The translations under genes were made by a program, and so were the position numbers. A stretch of DNA of 64,000 nt, from the NCBI RefSeq assembly GCF_017901155.1, contig NZ_CP072800.1, forward strand, positions 1,639,283-1,703,282. Direction: 5' to 3'. Below, piece by piece: positions 1 through 7,553 of the stretch; position 1 is the stretch's first letter; each line of letters begins with the position of its first letter. Source of the stretch: Candidatus Thiothrix anitrata. Lineage in GTDB: Bacteria; Pseudomonadota; Gammaproteobacteria; Thiotrichales; Thiotrichaceae. The notes below the pieces were generated by a model. It was not told the DNA's origin. It was given only the letters and a program-made list of their open reading frames with translations, and did no database searches.

Positions 1-2
1 AG

Positions 3-1049
3 TGTGATGCCATCAATTTTTTAGGCAATGGCAGACCAGATTATCCGTTGACCCGTACCGATGCCTTATTCAACTTATCCAACAGCATTACCGCTGATAA
101 CCGTGACGCGATTGCTGGTGTGGGTGGTGGGCAAGGTACGGGTGGTTGCACCACGATGGAGATCAAAGACCCTACTTTACAAAGTACCGAACGCTGCGAG
201 GAGTTTCTTGAACCCGTGGATAAGCGTTGCCCAGTTGGGCGCGTGGTTAAGGTGGATCGTGATGCTAATTACCAATGCGAAATCACTACCGCACAAAAAG
301 TACGCCGCGAATGCCATAAAAAACTCACTGTCACCTGTCAAACCCCCGTCGATGGTTGTAATGCTACCGGAGTGCAACTGGGATCAATTTCCAGCGATAT
401 GGCGTGGAATGCGAGTGATTCCGGTGGCAATCGCTACATCACGCTAGGGACGATTGCAGATAACTATTGGGGAACCGGCGTTTACGACCGCACCACCACG
501 TTTAATATCCAAAAAATGTCGGATGTGTCGCTGTTTAAGATTAATCACGCATGGTTCGATGACTGGTTGTGGGTCAAGGTGAATGGTACGACGGTTTATG
601 TCGGGCCGTATGGCGGAACAAAGCTGGATACTGATATTTATTCCCAAAGGTGTACGGACGAATACTGTTGGTCTACAGACATAAAAACTGGGGCATGGTT
701 GGCGGCTAATGGTTATTCAAAATATGGTTCATCATACCGTAAATCAGTCCAGACTTGTTCCACTGAGTGGGGTTGGAATTATTGCACAGATACATGGACT
801 TATTACGACCAAGCATGGGGGCAAGTTTGTTACACCGATACTGCGTGCGGAGGGTGGGAATTAGGCACGTCATGGAGTAGGAGCTTAGACATCAATATTC
901 GTCCCTACTTGCGGCAAGGTTCCAACACCATCTGGATGCGTACCGTGGTAGCCGGTGGTGGTGAAGGTGCAATCCGTATGGTGACGCGCCAATACTGCCC
1001 GCCCGTTTGTACCGACAGTTGGGCTGACGGTTGTACGGGGTATCAGTGA
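3..1049 (+). CDS. TraN-like tip protein, 5'-truncated by window edge
   Basis: The frame is open to the left edge, so the true start lies outside the window. About 348 residues remain. The N-terminal part is cysteine-rich. The middle has a beta-rich stretch (FDDWLWVKVNG, then DINIRPYLRQGSNTI and GGGEGAIRM) resembling the lectin-like tip domain found in many TraN mating-pair stabilisation proteins. The stop overlaps the next start as TGATG, so the two genes are translationally coupled. TraN is an outer-membrane protein that stabilises mating pairs. Here the tip domain and the Cys-rich C-terminal domain seem to be on two genes. The TraN assignment rests on composition, motif and position only. 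Confidence 0.55.
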   Translation, partial: CDAINFLGNGRPDYPLTRTDALFNLSNSITADNRDAIAGVGGGQGTGGCTTMEIKDPTLQSTERCEEFLEPVDKRCPVGRVVKVDRDANYQCEITTAQKVRRECHKKLTVTCQTPVDGCNATGVQLGSISSDMAWNASDSGGNRYITLGTIADNYWGTGVYDRTTTFNIQKMSDVSLFKINHAWFDDWLWVKVNGTTVYVGPYGGTKLDTDIYSQRCTDEYCWSTDIKTGAWLAANGYSKYGSSYRKSVQTCSTEWGWNYCTDTWTYYDQAWGQVCYTDTACGGWELGTSWSRSLDINIRPYLRQGSNTIWMRTVVAGGGEGAIRMVTRQYCPPVCTDSWADGCTGYQ

Positions 1050-2647
1050 TGTTGCGAGCCGTATTTAGTGTGTTTTTAATCGTGGTGCATTTGGTGGCGG
1101 TGCAAAGTGCCTTAGCCGCGCAATGCCGTTTGGTATCAAGTACCTGTGTGGACTCCGGGACAAAGACCATCAATGGCACACCCGTTACCCGTGCCTGCTG
1201 GGATTATAAAAATGTCTACGATTGCTACGAAACAAAATCGCTCAACTATTGCGCGGCGTTGGTCAGTAACGGTTGCAACGAAACTGCCAGCAAATGCGTC
1301 GAGACGGACTTTAGCGGTGCGTGTGTGCGCTACCAAAAAACCTACCGTTGTGCTGATCCGATTGCTCCAAAGCCGACCAACACGATAGTGCTAGATGACT
1401 CTCACACCATTACCGAAGACCGGATAGATGAGAGTCAATGCAAAGCCAACAAGGACAACAGTACCTGCACACTTGCCGAACACAAATGTGTTGAACCGGC
1501 TGAAACCCGCAACATCAATGGCAAGGATATTTACAAGGACTGCTGGGCATGGGAAGACACGTATACGTGCTTGGGAAACCGGATGAATACCTGCGATGAT
1601 TTGGAAGCCAAAGGCTGTAAGCGGCAAAACGCGGATACTTGTGTTGAACGAATCCCTAATGGTACTTGCCAAGTTTGGGATGTTGCATATACCTGTAAAA
1701 CGCCCGGTGCTACTCGCACTATCGAAGACTGTTCCAACAAGGGCTTTTGCCTCGAAGGTAAATGCTTTGATTCCGGGAGTCCGCCTGATGCCGACTTTGC
1801 CAAGTCCGTTGTGATGCTAGAAGCGGCACGCCAAGCCGGTAACTACATGAACGATGATTTACAGATATTCAAAGGTACGGATGAGCGTTGCTCCATCAAA
1901 CTGTCGGGCTTGAAAAACTGCTGTAAGTCAAAAGGTGGTGCGCAAAGCAATCAAAGCATCCTGATGGGAGCTGCAATGTCGGGCGGTAAAGCCTTGATGG
2001 ATTACAGTTTCCAAAAGGGCAGCAACTACATGTACGACTTCATGTTCTCGAAGGGCAATAACTGGATGACAGAACGTGCCGTCAATGCGTGGTCATCCGG
2101 TGCATGGAACGCAGTACCGTCCACCTCTATGAGCTTTTATGGCTTAACGATCAGTTACACCAGTGGTACGGGCTTTGCTTTCGTGGGGTTTGACCCTGCA
2201 TCTTTTGCCCTGCAAGTAGGGCTTTACCTGCTGATGCAGCTTTTATCTTGTACCGAAGACGAAGCCTATTTGCAGATGAAGCGCGGATCGAACTTGTGTC
2301 ATTACGTCGGGAGCTACTGTGACAAGAAATTTTTAGGGTACTGCTACATCAGGAAAGAGTCGCATTGCTGCTTCAACTCGCGACTGGCACGCATCATCAA
2401 TGAGCAAGGCCGCCCACAGATCGGTAAAGGTTGGGGCAGTGGCAATAGCCCGAACTGTTCCGGGTTTACCACCGCAGAACTCGAAAAGCTGGATTTCGCA
2501 GCAATGGACTTATCGGAGTTTATCAGCGAGATCATGGCGAATGCACAGATACCCAATGCCTCCACGGTGAACAGCTTGGTGCAAAAGCAAAGCGGTATCG
2601 TGGGCGATAAAGTGAATCAGTATTACCAAAATGGGGCAGGACGATAA
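1049..2647 (+). CDS. traN: Mating-pair stabilisation protein TraN
   Basis: 532 residues from the ATG at 1049, preferred over the upstream TTG at 1031 because it puts a clean signal peptide (MLRAVFSVFLIVVHLVAVQS, cut near ALAA) at the N-terminus. The mature protein is very cysteine-rich. It carries the C-terminal TraN signature with CSIKLSGLKNCC, YCDKKFLGYC, SHCCFNSRLARIINEQGRPQ and a final LDF/MDLSEF segment. F TraN is about 600 aa, so this copy lacks part of the N-terminal/tip region, which the preceding gene appears to supply. Outer-membrane location follows from the family. Start overlaps the upstream stop; TAATG overlap with the next gene. Confidence 0.82.
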   Translation: MLRAVFSVFLIVVHLVAVQSALAAQCRLVSSTCVDSGTKTINGTPVTRACWDYKNVYDCYETKSLNYCAALVSNGCNETASKCVETDFSGACVRYQKTYRCADPIAPKPTNTIVLDDSHTITEDRIDESQCKANKDNSTCTLAEHKCVEPAETRNINGKDIYKDCWAWEDTYTCLGNRMNTCDDLEAKGCKRQNADTCVERIPNGTCQVWDVAYTCKTPGATRTIEDCSNKGFCLEGKCFDSGSPPDADFAKSVVMLEAARQAGNYMNDDLQIFKGTDERCSIKLSGLKNCCKSKGGAQSNQSILMGAAMSGGKALMDYSFQKGSNYMYDFMFSKGNNWMTERAVNAWSSGAWNAVPSTSMSFYGLTISYTSGTGFAFVGFDPASFALQVGLYLLMQLLSCTEDEAYLQMKRGSNLCHYVGSYCDKKFLGYCYIRKESHCCFNSRLARIINEQGRPQIGKGWGSGNSPNCSGFTTAELEKLDFAAMDLSEFISEIMANAQIPNASTVNSLVQKQSGIVGDKVNQYYQNGAGR

Positions 2648-3192
2648 TGACCTCAAACAAACGCATGACGACGCTACGCAAACGTGTTTATTTCCTCCTA
2701 GCGGTTGTGGGCTGCGTGTTTCTGGTGGGTACATGGGCAAACGGTGATAGCCCTCCTGTCACCCAAGCCCCCTCAGAACGCGCAACGCCCACCTTTTTTA
2801 TAGCAGCGGTCATCAACGGTGAAGATAAATCCGAAGGTTTAGTCCCACAAGAGATGGAAACTCGTTGGCAGGCACAAACCCTGTCGGATGACCCGCTACG
2901 TATCCGCGCAACCCTGATCACTCGCTACAAAACCGAGGATAACGAAGGGCGTTTGTGCGCACGGGTCAAAGTCGGTATCGGGCAAGACCGCGTACCACTC
3001 AAGGGACGTATTTACCAAGAGTGCAGCGGTGCAGCCGCAGCGCGGGCGTGTAAGCCGTTCTTTGTGTGGTCGGAGCTGGATATGTGCGACGACGGAATGC
3101 CGCCTACCGCCAACTACGCCAAATACAAAGCCGAATCAGAAGACAAAAACTGGAAGCCACCTGTCACCGAAATCAAAGAGCCACAACCATGA
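2647..3192 (+). CDS. Membrane-anchored hypothetical protein of the tra operon
   Basis: 181 residues. One N-terminal hydrophobic segment (about residues 14-31, VYFLLAVVGCVFLVGTW) works as a signal anchor. The rest is a soluble, presumably periplasmic, domain with five cysteines in its second half. I recognise no family. It overlaps TraN by TAATG and the next gene by ATGA, so it is certainly part of the transfer operon. The Cys content and the adjacent DsbA-like gene suggest it is an oxidised periplasmic protein. Confidence 0.65.
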   Translation: MTSNKRMTTLRKRVYFLLAVVGCVFLVGTWANGDSPPVTQAPSERATPTFFIAAVINGEDKSEGLVPQEMETRWQAQTLSDDPLRIRATLITRYKTEDNEGRLCARVKVGIGQDRVPLKGRIYQECSGAAAARACKPFFVWSELDMCDDGMPPTANYAKYKAESEDKNWKPPVTEIKEPQP

Positions 3193-3749
3193 TGACACGA
3201 CGCAACTTCCTGATTGGCGCAACCACTGGGTTCTTTCTGGCAAACCTTCCCCGTGTGGGGATGGCAAACGGGACAGGTACAGGCGGACAACGCTCGTTTA
3301 TTGAGGTGTTCTCTTTCGCCTGTCCCCACTGCTACAAGCTCTCGTTACAACTGGGTATCTGGTTGCCGATGCACCCGCAGGTGAAGCATTACGCGGTGCA
3401 TATTGTGTCCTCCCCCGATGACCTGAAACTAGCCGCTGCCGGGTATGCCGCTGCGGTGCTGGGCAAAGGTGAGGCATACCGGGCCGCTTTCTTCAAAGCC
3501 ATTTACGAAGGCAACCAAGCACCGGATGAACGCACGATGGTCACGGTAGCGGAATCGCTGGGATTCAAGGCCGCCGCCTTTGTCGACACCATGAAAGGCT
3601 CCGACACCGCTGAATTACTGGCGCGTTCGGAAACCCTTACCCAGCAATTCGCTATCACCGCGACACCCACCCTGATTATTGACAGCCAACGGGTACGCCA
3701 ACCGGACAAAGACCCGTTGGACATCCTGCAAGAGGAATTCGGGGCATGA
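3189..3749 (+). CDS. DsbA-like periplasmic thiol:disulfide oxidoreductase
   Basis: 186 residues from the ATG at 3189, which overlaps the previous stop (ATGA). The N-terminus MMTRRNFLIGATTGFFLA resembles a Tat-type leader. The thioredoxin-fold active site is CPHC (FSFACPHCYKL, about residue 46), and a cis-Pro loop reads ITATPTLIID. DsbA-like proteins introduce disulfides in exported proteins. Here the natural clients are the Cys-rich TraN proteins directly upstream. ATGA overlap with the transglycosylase downstream. Longer upstream starts would run through the previous gene and lose the leader. Confidence 0.8.
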   Translation: MMTRRNFLIGATTGFFLANLPRVGMANGTGTGGQRSFIEVFSFACPHCYKLSLQLGIWLPMHPQVKHYAVHIVSSPDDLKLAAAGYAAAVLGKGEAYRAAFFKAIYEGNQAPDERTMVTVAESLGFKAAAFVDTMKGSDTAELLARSETLTQQFAITATPTLIIDSQRVRQPDKDPLDILQEEFGA

Positions 3750-4411
3750 TCCAAAGCATGAAGCGTCCGCTCTTACACCTTGCCGGGTTGTTGTTGATCA
3801 GTGCCGGATTGTTACCGGCTAAGGCACTGGCACGGGTAGTCAGCGATGAAGCCTATAACGGTGTTGCACCGTGCTGGCAGGAAGCATCTCAGCGTTACGG
3901 TGTGCCGGTGTCTTTGCTCAAGGCGGTGGCACAGGTGGAGTCCAGCAACCGCGCACGGGTGGTGGCACGTAATACCAACGGGTCACTCGATATTGGTTAC
4001 ATGCAGATTAACGACTGGTGGCTACCGAAACTGCAACAGTACGGAATCACTAAACATACCTTGCTGGATGATGCCTGCATCAACCTCAATGTGGGTGCGT
4101 GGATACTTAAACAAGGCATTGACCGCTACGGCTACAACGCCCAAGGCATTGGTGCGTATGGTGCTGGTACAGCAAAAGATAAAGATCAGGTGAGGATAAC
4201 GTATGCAAACAAGGTATTCCGTGCGCTGGCACAACAACAAAGTAAACCGGTTGACGGGAATAGTGGCGGTACTGTTGGGGGTACTGCTGTTGAGCGGGTG
4301 CAAGTTGCCCCAGCCAAAGGCGGCGACGTTCAGTCACCCCGCCGCCAACAGCGTGCCGTCATCACCAACAGCCCCACCACTGAACAGCTCGTTTGGAGCG
4401 TCTTCGACTGA
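3746..4411 (+). CDS. Lytic transglycosylase (SLT domain, VirB1-like)
   Basis: 221 residues with signal peptide (LLHLAGLLLISAGLLPAKALA). The SLT fold spans roughly residues 30-155: catalytic Glu in AVAQVESSNRARV, then NTNGSLDIGYMQIN and IGAYGAGT, as in PilT/IagB/VirB1 muramidases. It opens peptidoglycan for the transfer channel. The last ~67 codons (4203-4411) overlap, out of frame, the start of the lipoprotein gene; that tail is low-complexity and lies beyond the catalytic domain. Start chosen by the ATGA overlap with the DsbA-like gene. Confidence 0.85.
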   Translation: MIQSMKRPLLHLAGLLLISAGLLPAKALARVVSDEAYNGVAPCWQEASQRYGVPVSLLKAVAQVESSNRARVVARNTNGSLDIGYMQINDWWLPKLQQYGITKHTLLDDACINLNVGAWILKQGIDRYGYNAQGIGAYGAGTAKDKDQVRITYANKVFRALAQQQSKPVDGNSGGTVGGTAVERVQVAPAKGGDVQSPRRQQRAVITNSPTTEQLVWSVFD

Positions 4412-4811
4412 GTTGACAGGCGCGGATTGGATGGATGGTTTAGTGGATTTGGACGGCATTGTGCCGCTGACACCACCTGCACCCGTGGTGACAAGCACAC
4501 TGCCTGCACCGGTACGCACACTGGGGATTAACGTTAACTCAGCTGCTGATCCGTATCGTGGTGTATTGGCTGCTTGTCCACAGGGCGAGGCAGCTAAAAC
4601 TCAAGCGGATTGGTACATGCCGGGGTATCAGCACATCGGGCAACGCTTATGCGACGGGCAATGGGTAACGTGCGGTAACAGCTACCCGTGTGCCGCACCC
4701 ACGCCCAAGGATGGCAGTGCGGTGACAACAGAATACGGATATGACGCAGGTAGCGGACAGGGGACGGGTGCGGAAAGTAGTTATTACCACTATTACGCCC
4801 CGAAACACTAA
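4203..4811 (+). CDS. Putative conjugation lipoprotein
   Basis: 202 residues with a lipoprotein signal: hydrophobic VLLGVLLLSGC places the lipidated Cys at residue 33. A Pro/Ser-rich linker follows, then a C-terminal Cys-containing domain (YRGVLAACPQG...CDGQWVTCGNSYPC) and a Tyr-rich tail. No family recognised; it is not TraV, which is at 9348. The start overlaps the transglycosylase gene by 209 nt in another frame. Internal starts (GTG at codon 7, TTG at 17) would shorten the overlap slightly and still keep the lipobox. Confidence 0.6.
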   Translation: MQTRYSVRWHNNKVNRLTGIVAVLLGVLLLSGCKLPQPKAATFSHPAANSVPSSPTAPPLNSSFGASSTELTGADWMDGLVDLDGIVPLTPPAPVVTSTLPAPVRTLGINVNSAADPYRGVLAACPQGEAAKTQADWYMPGYQHIGQRLCDGQWVTCGNSYPCAAPTPKDGSAVTTEYGYDAGSGQGTGAESSYYHYYAPKH

Positions 4812-4847
4812 GCCACCGGCACAGCTCAGGATGGGCAGGGTTTTTTT

Positions 4848-5753
4848 ACCAATAAACAGGAGATAACACATGGATAAAACCATGCTAAACCCCGCGCAAG
4901 CCTTGGCTCAAGCGGTTGATGATACGACTACCCGCTTCACCTTATGGGTGATGGATCACAAGAAATGGGCGATTGCGTTTGCGTTGCTGGCGATGCTGTT
5001 GCTGCTTGCCTTCAACGCCGATGCGGGTACGACCGGCACGGAGTTCAAGGGGATTTACGACAAACTCAAAGACTGGACTTCCGGTTATTTGGGCAAAGCA
5101 ATCGCCCTGTTCGCATTTTTACTGGGCTTGGGGATTGGGGTGGCTAAATCCAGTCCGATTCCTGCCATTGCCGGGATCGTGTTCGCCTTGTTCGTGGCGT
5201 TCGGCCCGGCTGTGCTAGAAGGCATTGCAACCGCGACATTGGCTTATGCCCCGGCAATCCACGAGGGCATGAGTGTCGTGGCTATTGTTGTGATGACGTA
5301 ACCAATAAACAGGAGATAACACATGGATAAAACCATGCTAAACCCCGCGCAAGCCTTGGCTCAAGCGGTTGATGATACGACTACCCGCTTCACCTTATGG
5401 GTGATGGATCACAAGAAATGGGCGATTGCGTTTGCGTTGCTGGCGATGTTGTTGCTGCTTGCCTTCAACGCCGATGCGGGTACGACCGGTGCAGAGTTCA
5501 AGGGCATTTACGACAAGTTGGTTGACTGGACTTCTGGTTACTTGGGTAAGGCGATTGCCTTGTTTGCCTTTTTACTGGGCTTGGGGATTGGGGTAGCTCA
5601 ATCCAGTCCGATTCCTGCCATTGCCGGGATCGTGTTCGCGCTGTTCGTGGCGTTCGGCCCGGCTGTGCTGGAAGGCATTGCAACCGCGACATTGGCATAC
5701 GCCCCGATGATTCAAGAGGGCGTGGCAGTCGTGGCCATCGTCGTGATGACGTA
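4848..5753 (+). repeat. Tandem duplication of the pilin gene, unit 453 bp
   Basis: Two direct copies (4848-5300 and 5301-5753) each start with the same leader ACCAATAAACAGGAG, so both genes have the same ribosome binding site. The first ~165 nt are almost base-for-base identical. Divergence is concentrated in the second half, giving 7 amino acid changes in 143. Confidence 0.95.
4870..5301 (+). CDS. traA: TraA-like F-type propilin, copy 1
   Basis: 143 residues with RBS AGGAG 8 nt upstream. The leader is long (about 52 residues). It has charged residues, then a hydrophobic stretch, and ends NADA before GTTG, which mirrors the ~51-residue leader of F propilin. The mature part (~91 aa) has two hydrophobic segments, AIALFAFLLGLGIGVA and IAGIVFALFVAFGPAVL, with a short charged loop, as in TraA pilins. 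It is the major subunit of the conjugative pilus. This copy has T57, K67, K92 and the C-terminal APAIHEGMS; copy 2 differs at those sites. Confidence 0.82.
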   Translation: MDKTMLNPAQALAQAVDDTTTRFTLWVMDHKKWAIAFALLAMLLLLAFNADAGTTGTEFKGIYDKLKDWTSGYLGKAIALFAFLLGLGIGVAKSSPIPAIAGIVFALFVAFGPAVLEGIATATLAYAPAIHEGMSVVAIVVMT

Positions 5754-5754
5754 A
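5323..5754 (+). CDS. traA: TraA-like F-type propilin, copy 2
   Basis: 143 residues, 136 identical to copy 1. The differences are T57A, K67V, K92Q and, near the C-terminus, A128M, H130Q, M133V, S134A. All lie in the mature pilin; the leader is identical. Two positive charges are lost, so the two pilins would differ in surface charge. Its RBS and upstream 21 bp are the same as for copy 1. A hairpin follows at 5768-5798. Whether both are co-assembled or one is a reserve cannot be told from sequence. Confidence 0.82.
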   Translation: MDKTMLNPAQALAQAVDDTTTRFTLWVMDHKKWAIAFALLAMLLLLAFNADAGTTGAEFKGIYDKLVDWTSGYLGKAIALFAFLLGLGIGVAQSSPIPAIAGIVFALFVAFGPAVLEGIATATLAYAPMIQEGVAVVAIVVMT

Positions 5755-5767
5755 ATCACTAGCAACC

Positions 5768-5798
5768 GGGTATGGCAGGTCGGTGACAGGCCATACCC
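5768..5798 (+). terminator. Hairpin after the pilin genes (attenuator or stabiliser)
   Basis: 9-bp perfect arms GGGTATGGC / GCCATACCC around a 13-nt loop, followed by TTT. It lies between the pilins and traL, where partial termination or 3' protection would leave pilin mRNA in excess over assembly genes. Not followed by a long T run, so full termination is unlikely. Confidence 0.5.
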
Positions 5799-5833
5799 TT
5801 TACAAATACACGCGACAAGGGCGAACAATCACG

Positions 5834-6136
5834 ATGAGCAGTAAAGAACAACAAGCACTGGGGCAGTATTACATTCCGCGCTTACTGGATGCCCCACCCA
5901 AAGCCTTCTATTGGGAGATGGACGAATTCATGGCGATGGTCGCACCCATCGGGATTGGCCTGATCATGGGGTGGTTTTTTATCGGTGCGGTGTTGGGGCT
6001 ATTGGCAGCTTACGCCATTGGTAAATTCAAAGCCGGGAGAGGTGCGTATTACATGCTGCACGTTTTGTACTGGTACGTTGGCATGGGCAAGCTCAAATCT
6101 ACCCCGCCGTCTTACATTCGGGAGTTCGTGGGATGA
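5834..6136 (+). CDS. traL: Pilus assembly protein TraL
   Basis: 100 residues from the ATG at 5834; a longer GTG start at 5783 would run through the hairpin. It reads YYIPRLLDAPPKAFYWEMDE, then hydrophobic APIGIGLIMGWFFIGAVLGLLAAYAIG and a C-terminal YWYVGMG, as in TraL of F/SXT systems (~90-100 aa). Inner-membrane component of pilus assembly. ATGA overlap with traE; gene order L-E-K-B supports it. Confidence 0.85.
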   Translation: MSSKEQQALGQYYIPRLLDAPPKAFYWEMDEFMAMVAPIGIGLIMGWFFIGAVLGLLAAYAIGKFKAGRGAYYMLHVLYWYVGMGKLKSTPPSYIREFVG

Positions 6137-6750
6137 TCCGCCAGCAACAACTCAAAGACATCGGTGTGGTCATGGCGGAAAAACGCCAGTGGCAATACAT
6201 CGCCAGCGGCTTGCTGCTTGCTCTACTACTGCTGATGGTGGTGTTAATGGGCAAGAGTCACGACACCAAAACCATTTTTGTACCGCCCAATGCTGAATTG
6301 GCGCAAAAGCCATTTTGGGTGGCGGACAGTGGCGCGTCCCCGGAATATTTCCAGATGACCGCCGATTACGTGGCGCAATTGGCGTTAACCGGTGATGCCA
6401 AAAGTGCCGCATACAGCATTGACCGTTTAATGAGCGTGGTACATCCCTCCATCCGAGGGGTACTCAAAGCCGAACTGGATGCCGCCGCACTGAAAATGAA
6501 GGCCGAAAACGTCACGCAAGCCTTTTACCCGGTGGAATACAGCATGGGTGATAACCGCCCGGTGGTCGTGATCAAAGGCACGCTCAAAACATGGGTGGGC
6601 GACAAACTCACCTCCAACCGGGATGCCCTGTACCGCATGACTTTCAGCATGGAAGCAGGACGCATCTACCTGATGGAGTTCGTGGAAACTTCCCCGCACG
6701 ACCCCTTCAGTACCGCACCGGCAACCCCAACCACAGGAGCAACCTCATGA
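6133..6750 (+). CDS. traE: Pilus assembly protein TraE
   Basis: 205 residues. One transmembrane helix (about 23-41, IASGLLLALLLLMVVLMG), then a periplasmic domain with SPEYFQMTADYVAQLALTG and YPVEYSMGDNRPVVVIKGTL, typical of TraE/VirB5-8-like components of F-type systems. The tail is Pro/Thr-rich. ATGA overlaps on both sides. Confidence 0.85.
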   Translation: MIRQQQLKDIGVVMAEKRQWQYIASGLLLALLLLMVVLMGKSHDTKTIFVPPNAELAQKPFWVADSGASPEYFQMTADYVAQLALTGDAKSAAYSIDRLMSVVHPSIRGVLKAELDAAALKMKAENVTQAFYPVEYSMGDNRPVVVIKGTLKTWVGDKLTSNRDALYRMTFSMEAGRIYLMEFVETSPHDPFSTAPATPTTGATS

Positions 6751-7553
6751 GAATGTCATTACCGGTTTTATGCAAAGGCTACCGCTGGATGCTGGGGTTT
6801 GCGCTGTTGTTACCCGGCTTGAGCTTCGCGGCTGATTTCACCGTGAATGACGGTGATACCGTCACTGCCAAGATTTCCCGTGACGGTTTAACGCGGGTGA
6901 CGGTACAAGGTGCGCGGATTGAACAAGTGTTTTCCGCCGATGGTAAGGATTTGACGTTTCAGGTGGATAAGCAAAACGGTCAGGTGTTTGTACGCTACAA
7001 AGGCGGCAAAGAAAAAGTGCTGGATGCAATGGAGCTGCCCGGTGGTGGTTCGGTAAAGCGCAAGCAAACCACGGGTAGTGGTAAGCAGGACTTTGCCGCG
7101 TTTGTCACCGACGATGGTGGTCGCACCTTTACCCTTAATTTGAGTGTCACGGATGATCCCTCCGCCAGCATTGTGCTGAAACCGATGGTGGTGGAGAAAG
7201 CCAAATCAGGAAGGGTGGTCATCCAAAACGATTTGTCGTTACCCAGTGAGGTGATGGCCTTAATGCAGGTGATGACGGGTAATGTCGAGGAAGTTTCCGG
7301 GTACGACGTGGCGCGTGACCTGAGTGAACCGCAAACATTGTGGGCAGGTGCGGAGTACGTGCGGGTAGCCTCCTATGAAGGCGATAGCCTCGTAGGTGAG
7401 GTTTACACCCTGACCAACCGCTCAGGCTCTCAGATGCGCATGGTGGAAAGTGAGTTCCAAGCCAAGGGCGTGTTAGCGGTGGCAGTGAAGAACCCGATTC
7501 TGGAAGTCAACGAGTTCACCTACGTTTACACCGTGCGCGAGGTGACACCATGA
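6747..7553 (+). CDS. traK: TraK, secretin-like outer-membrane component
   Basis: 268 residues from the ATG overlapping the traE stop; upstream in-frame starts lie inside traE. Signal peptide (MLGFALLLPGLSFA), then FTVNDGDTVTAKISRDGLTR, the N-terminal TraK signature. C-terminal ending FTYVYTVREV. TraK (VirB9-like) forms the core complex with TraB and TraV. It precedes traB with ATGA overlap. Confidence 0.85.
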   Translation: MRMSLPVLCKGYRWMLGFALLLPGLSFAADFTVNDGDTVTAKISRDGLTRVTVQGARIEQVFSADGKDLTFQVDKQNGQVFVRYKGGKEKVLDAMELPGGGSVKRKQTTGSGKQDFAAFVTDDGGRTFTLNLSVTDDPSASIVLKPMVVEKAKSGRVVIQNDLSLPSEVMALMQVMTGNVEEVSGYDVARDLSEPQTLWAGAEYVRVASYEGDSLVGEVYTLTNRSGSQMRMVESEFQAKGVLAVAVKNPILEVNEFTYVYTVREVTP

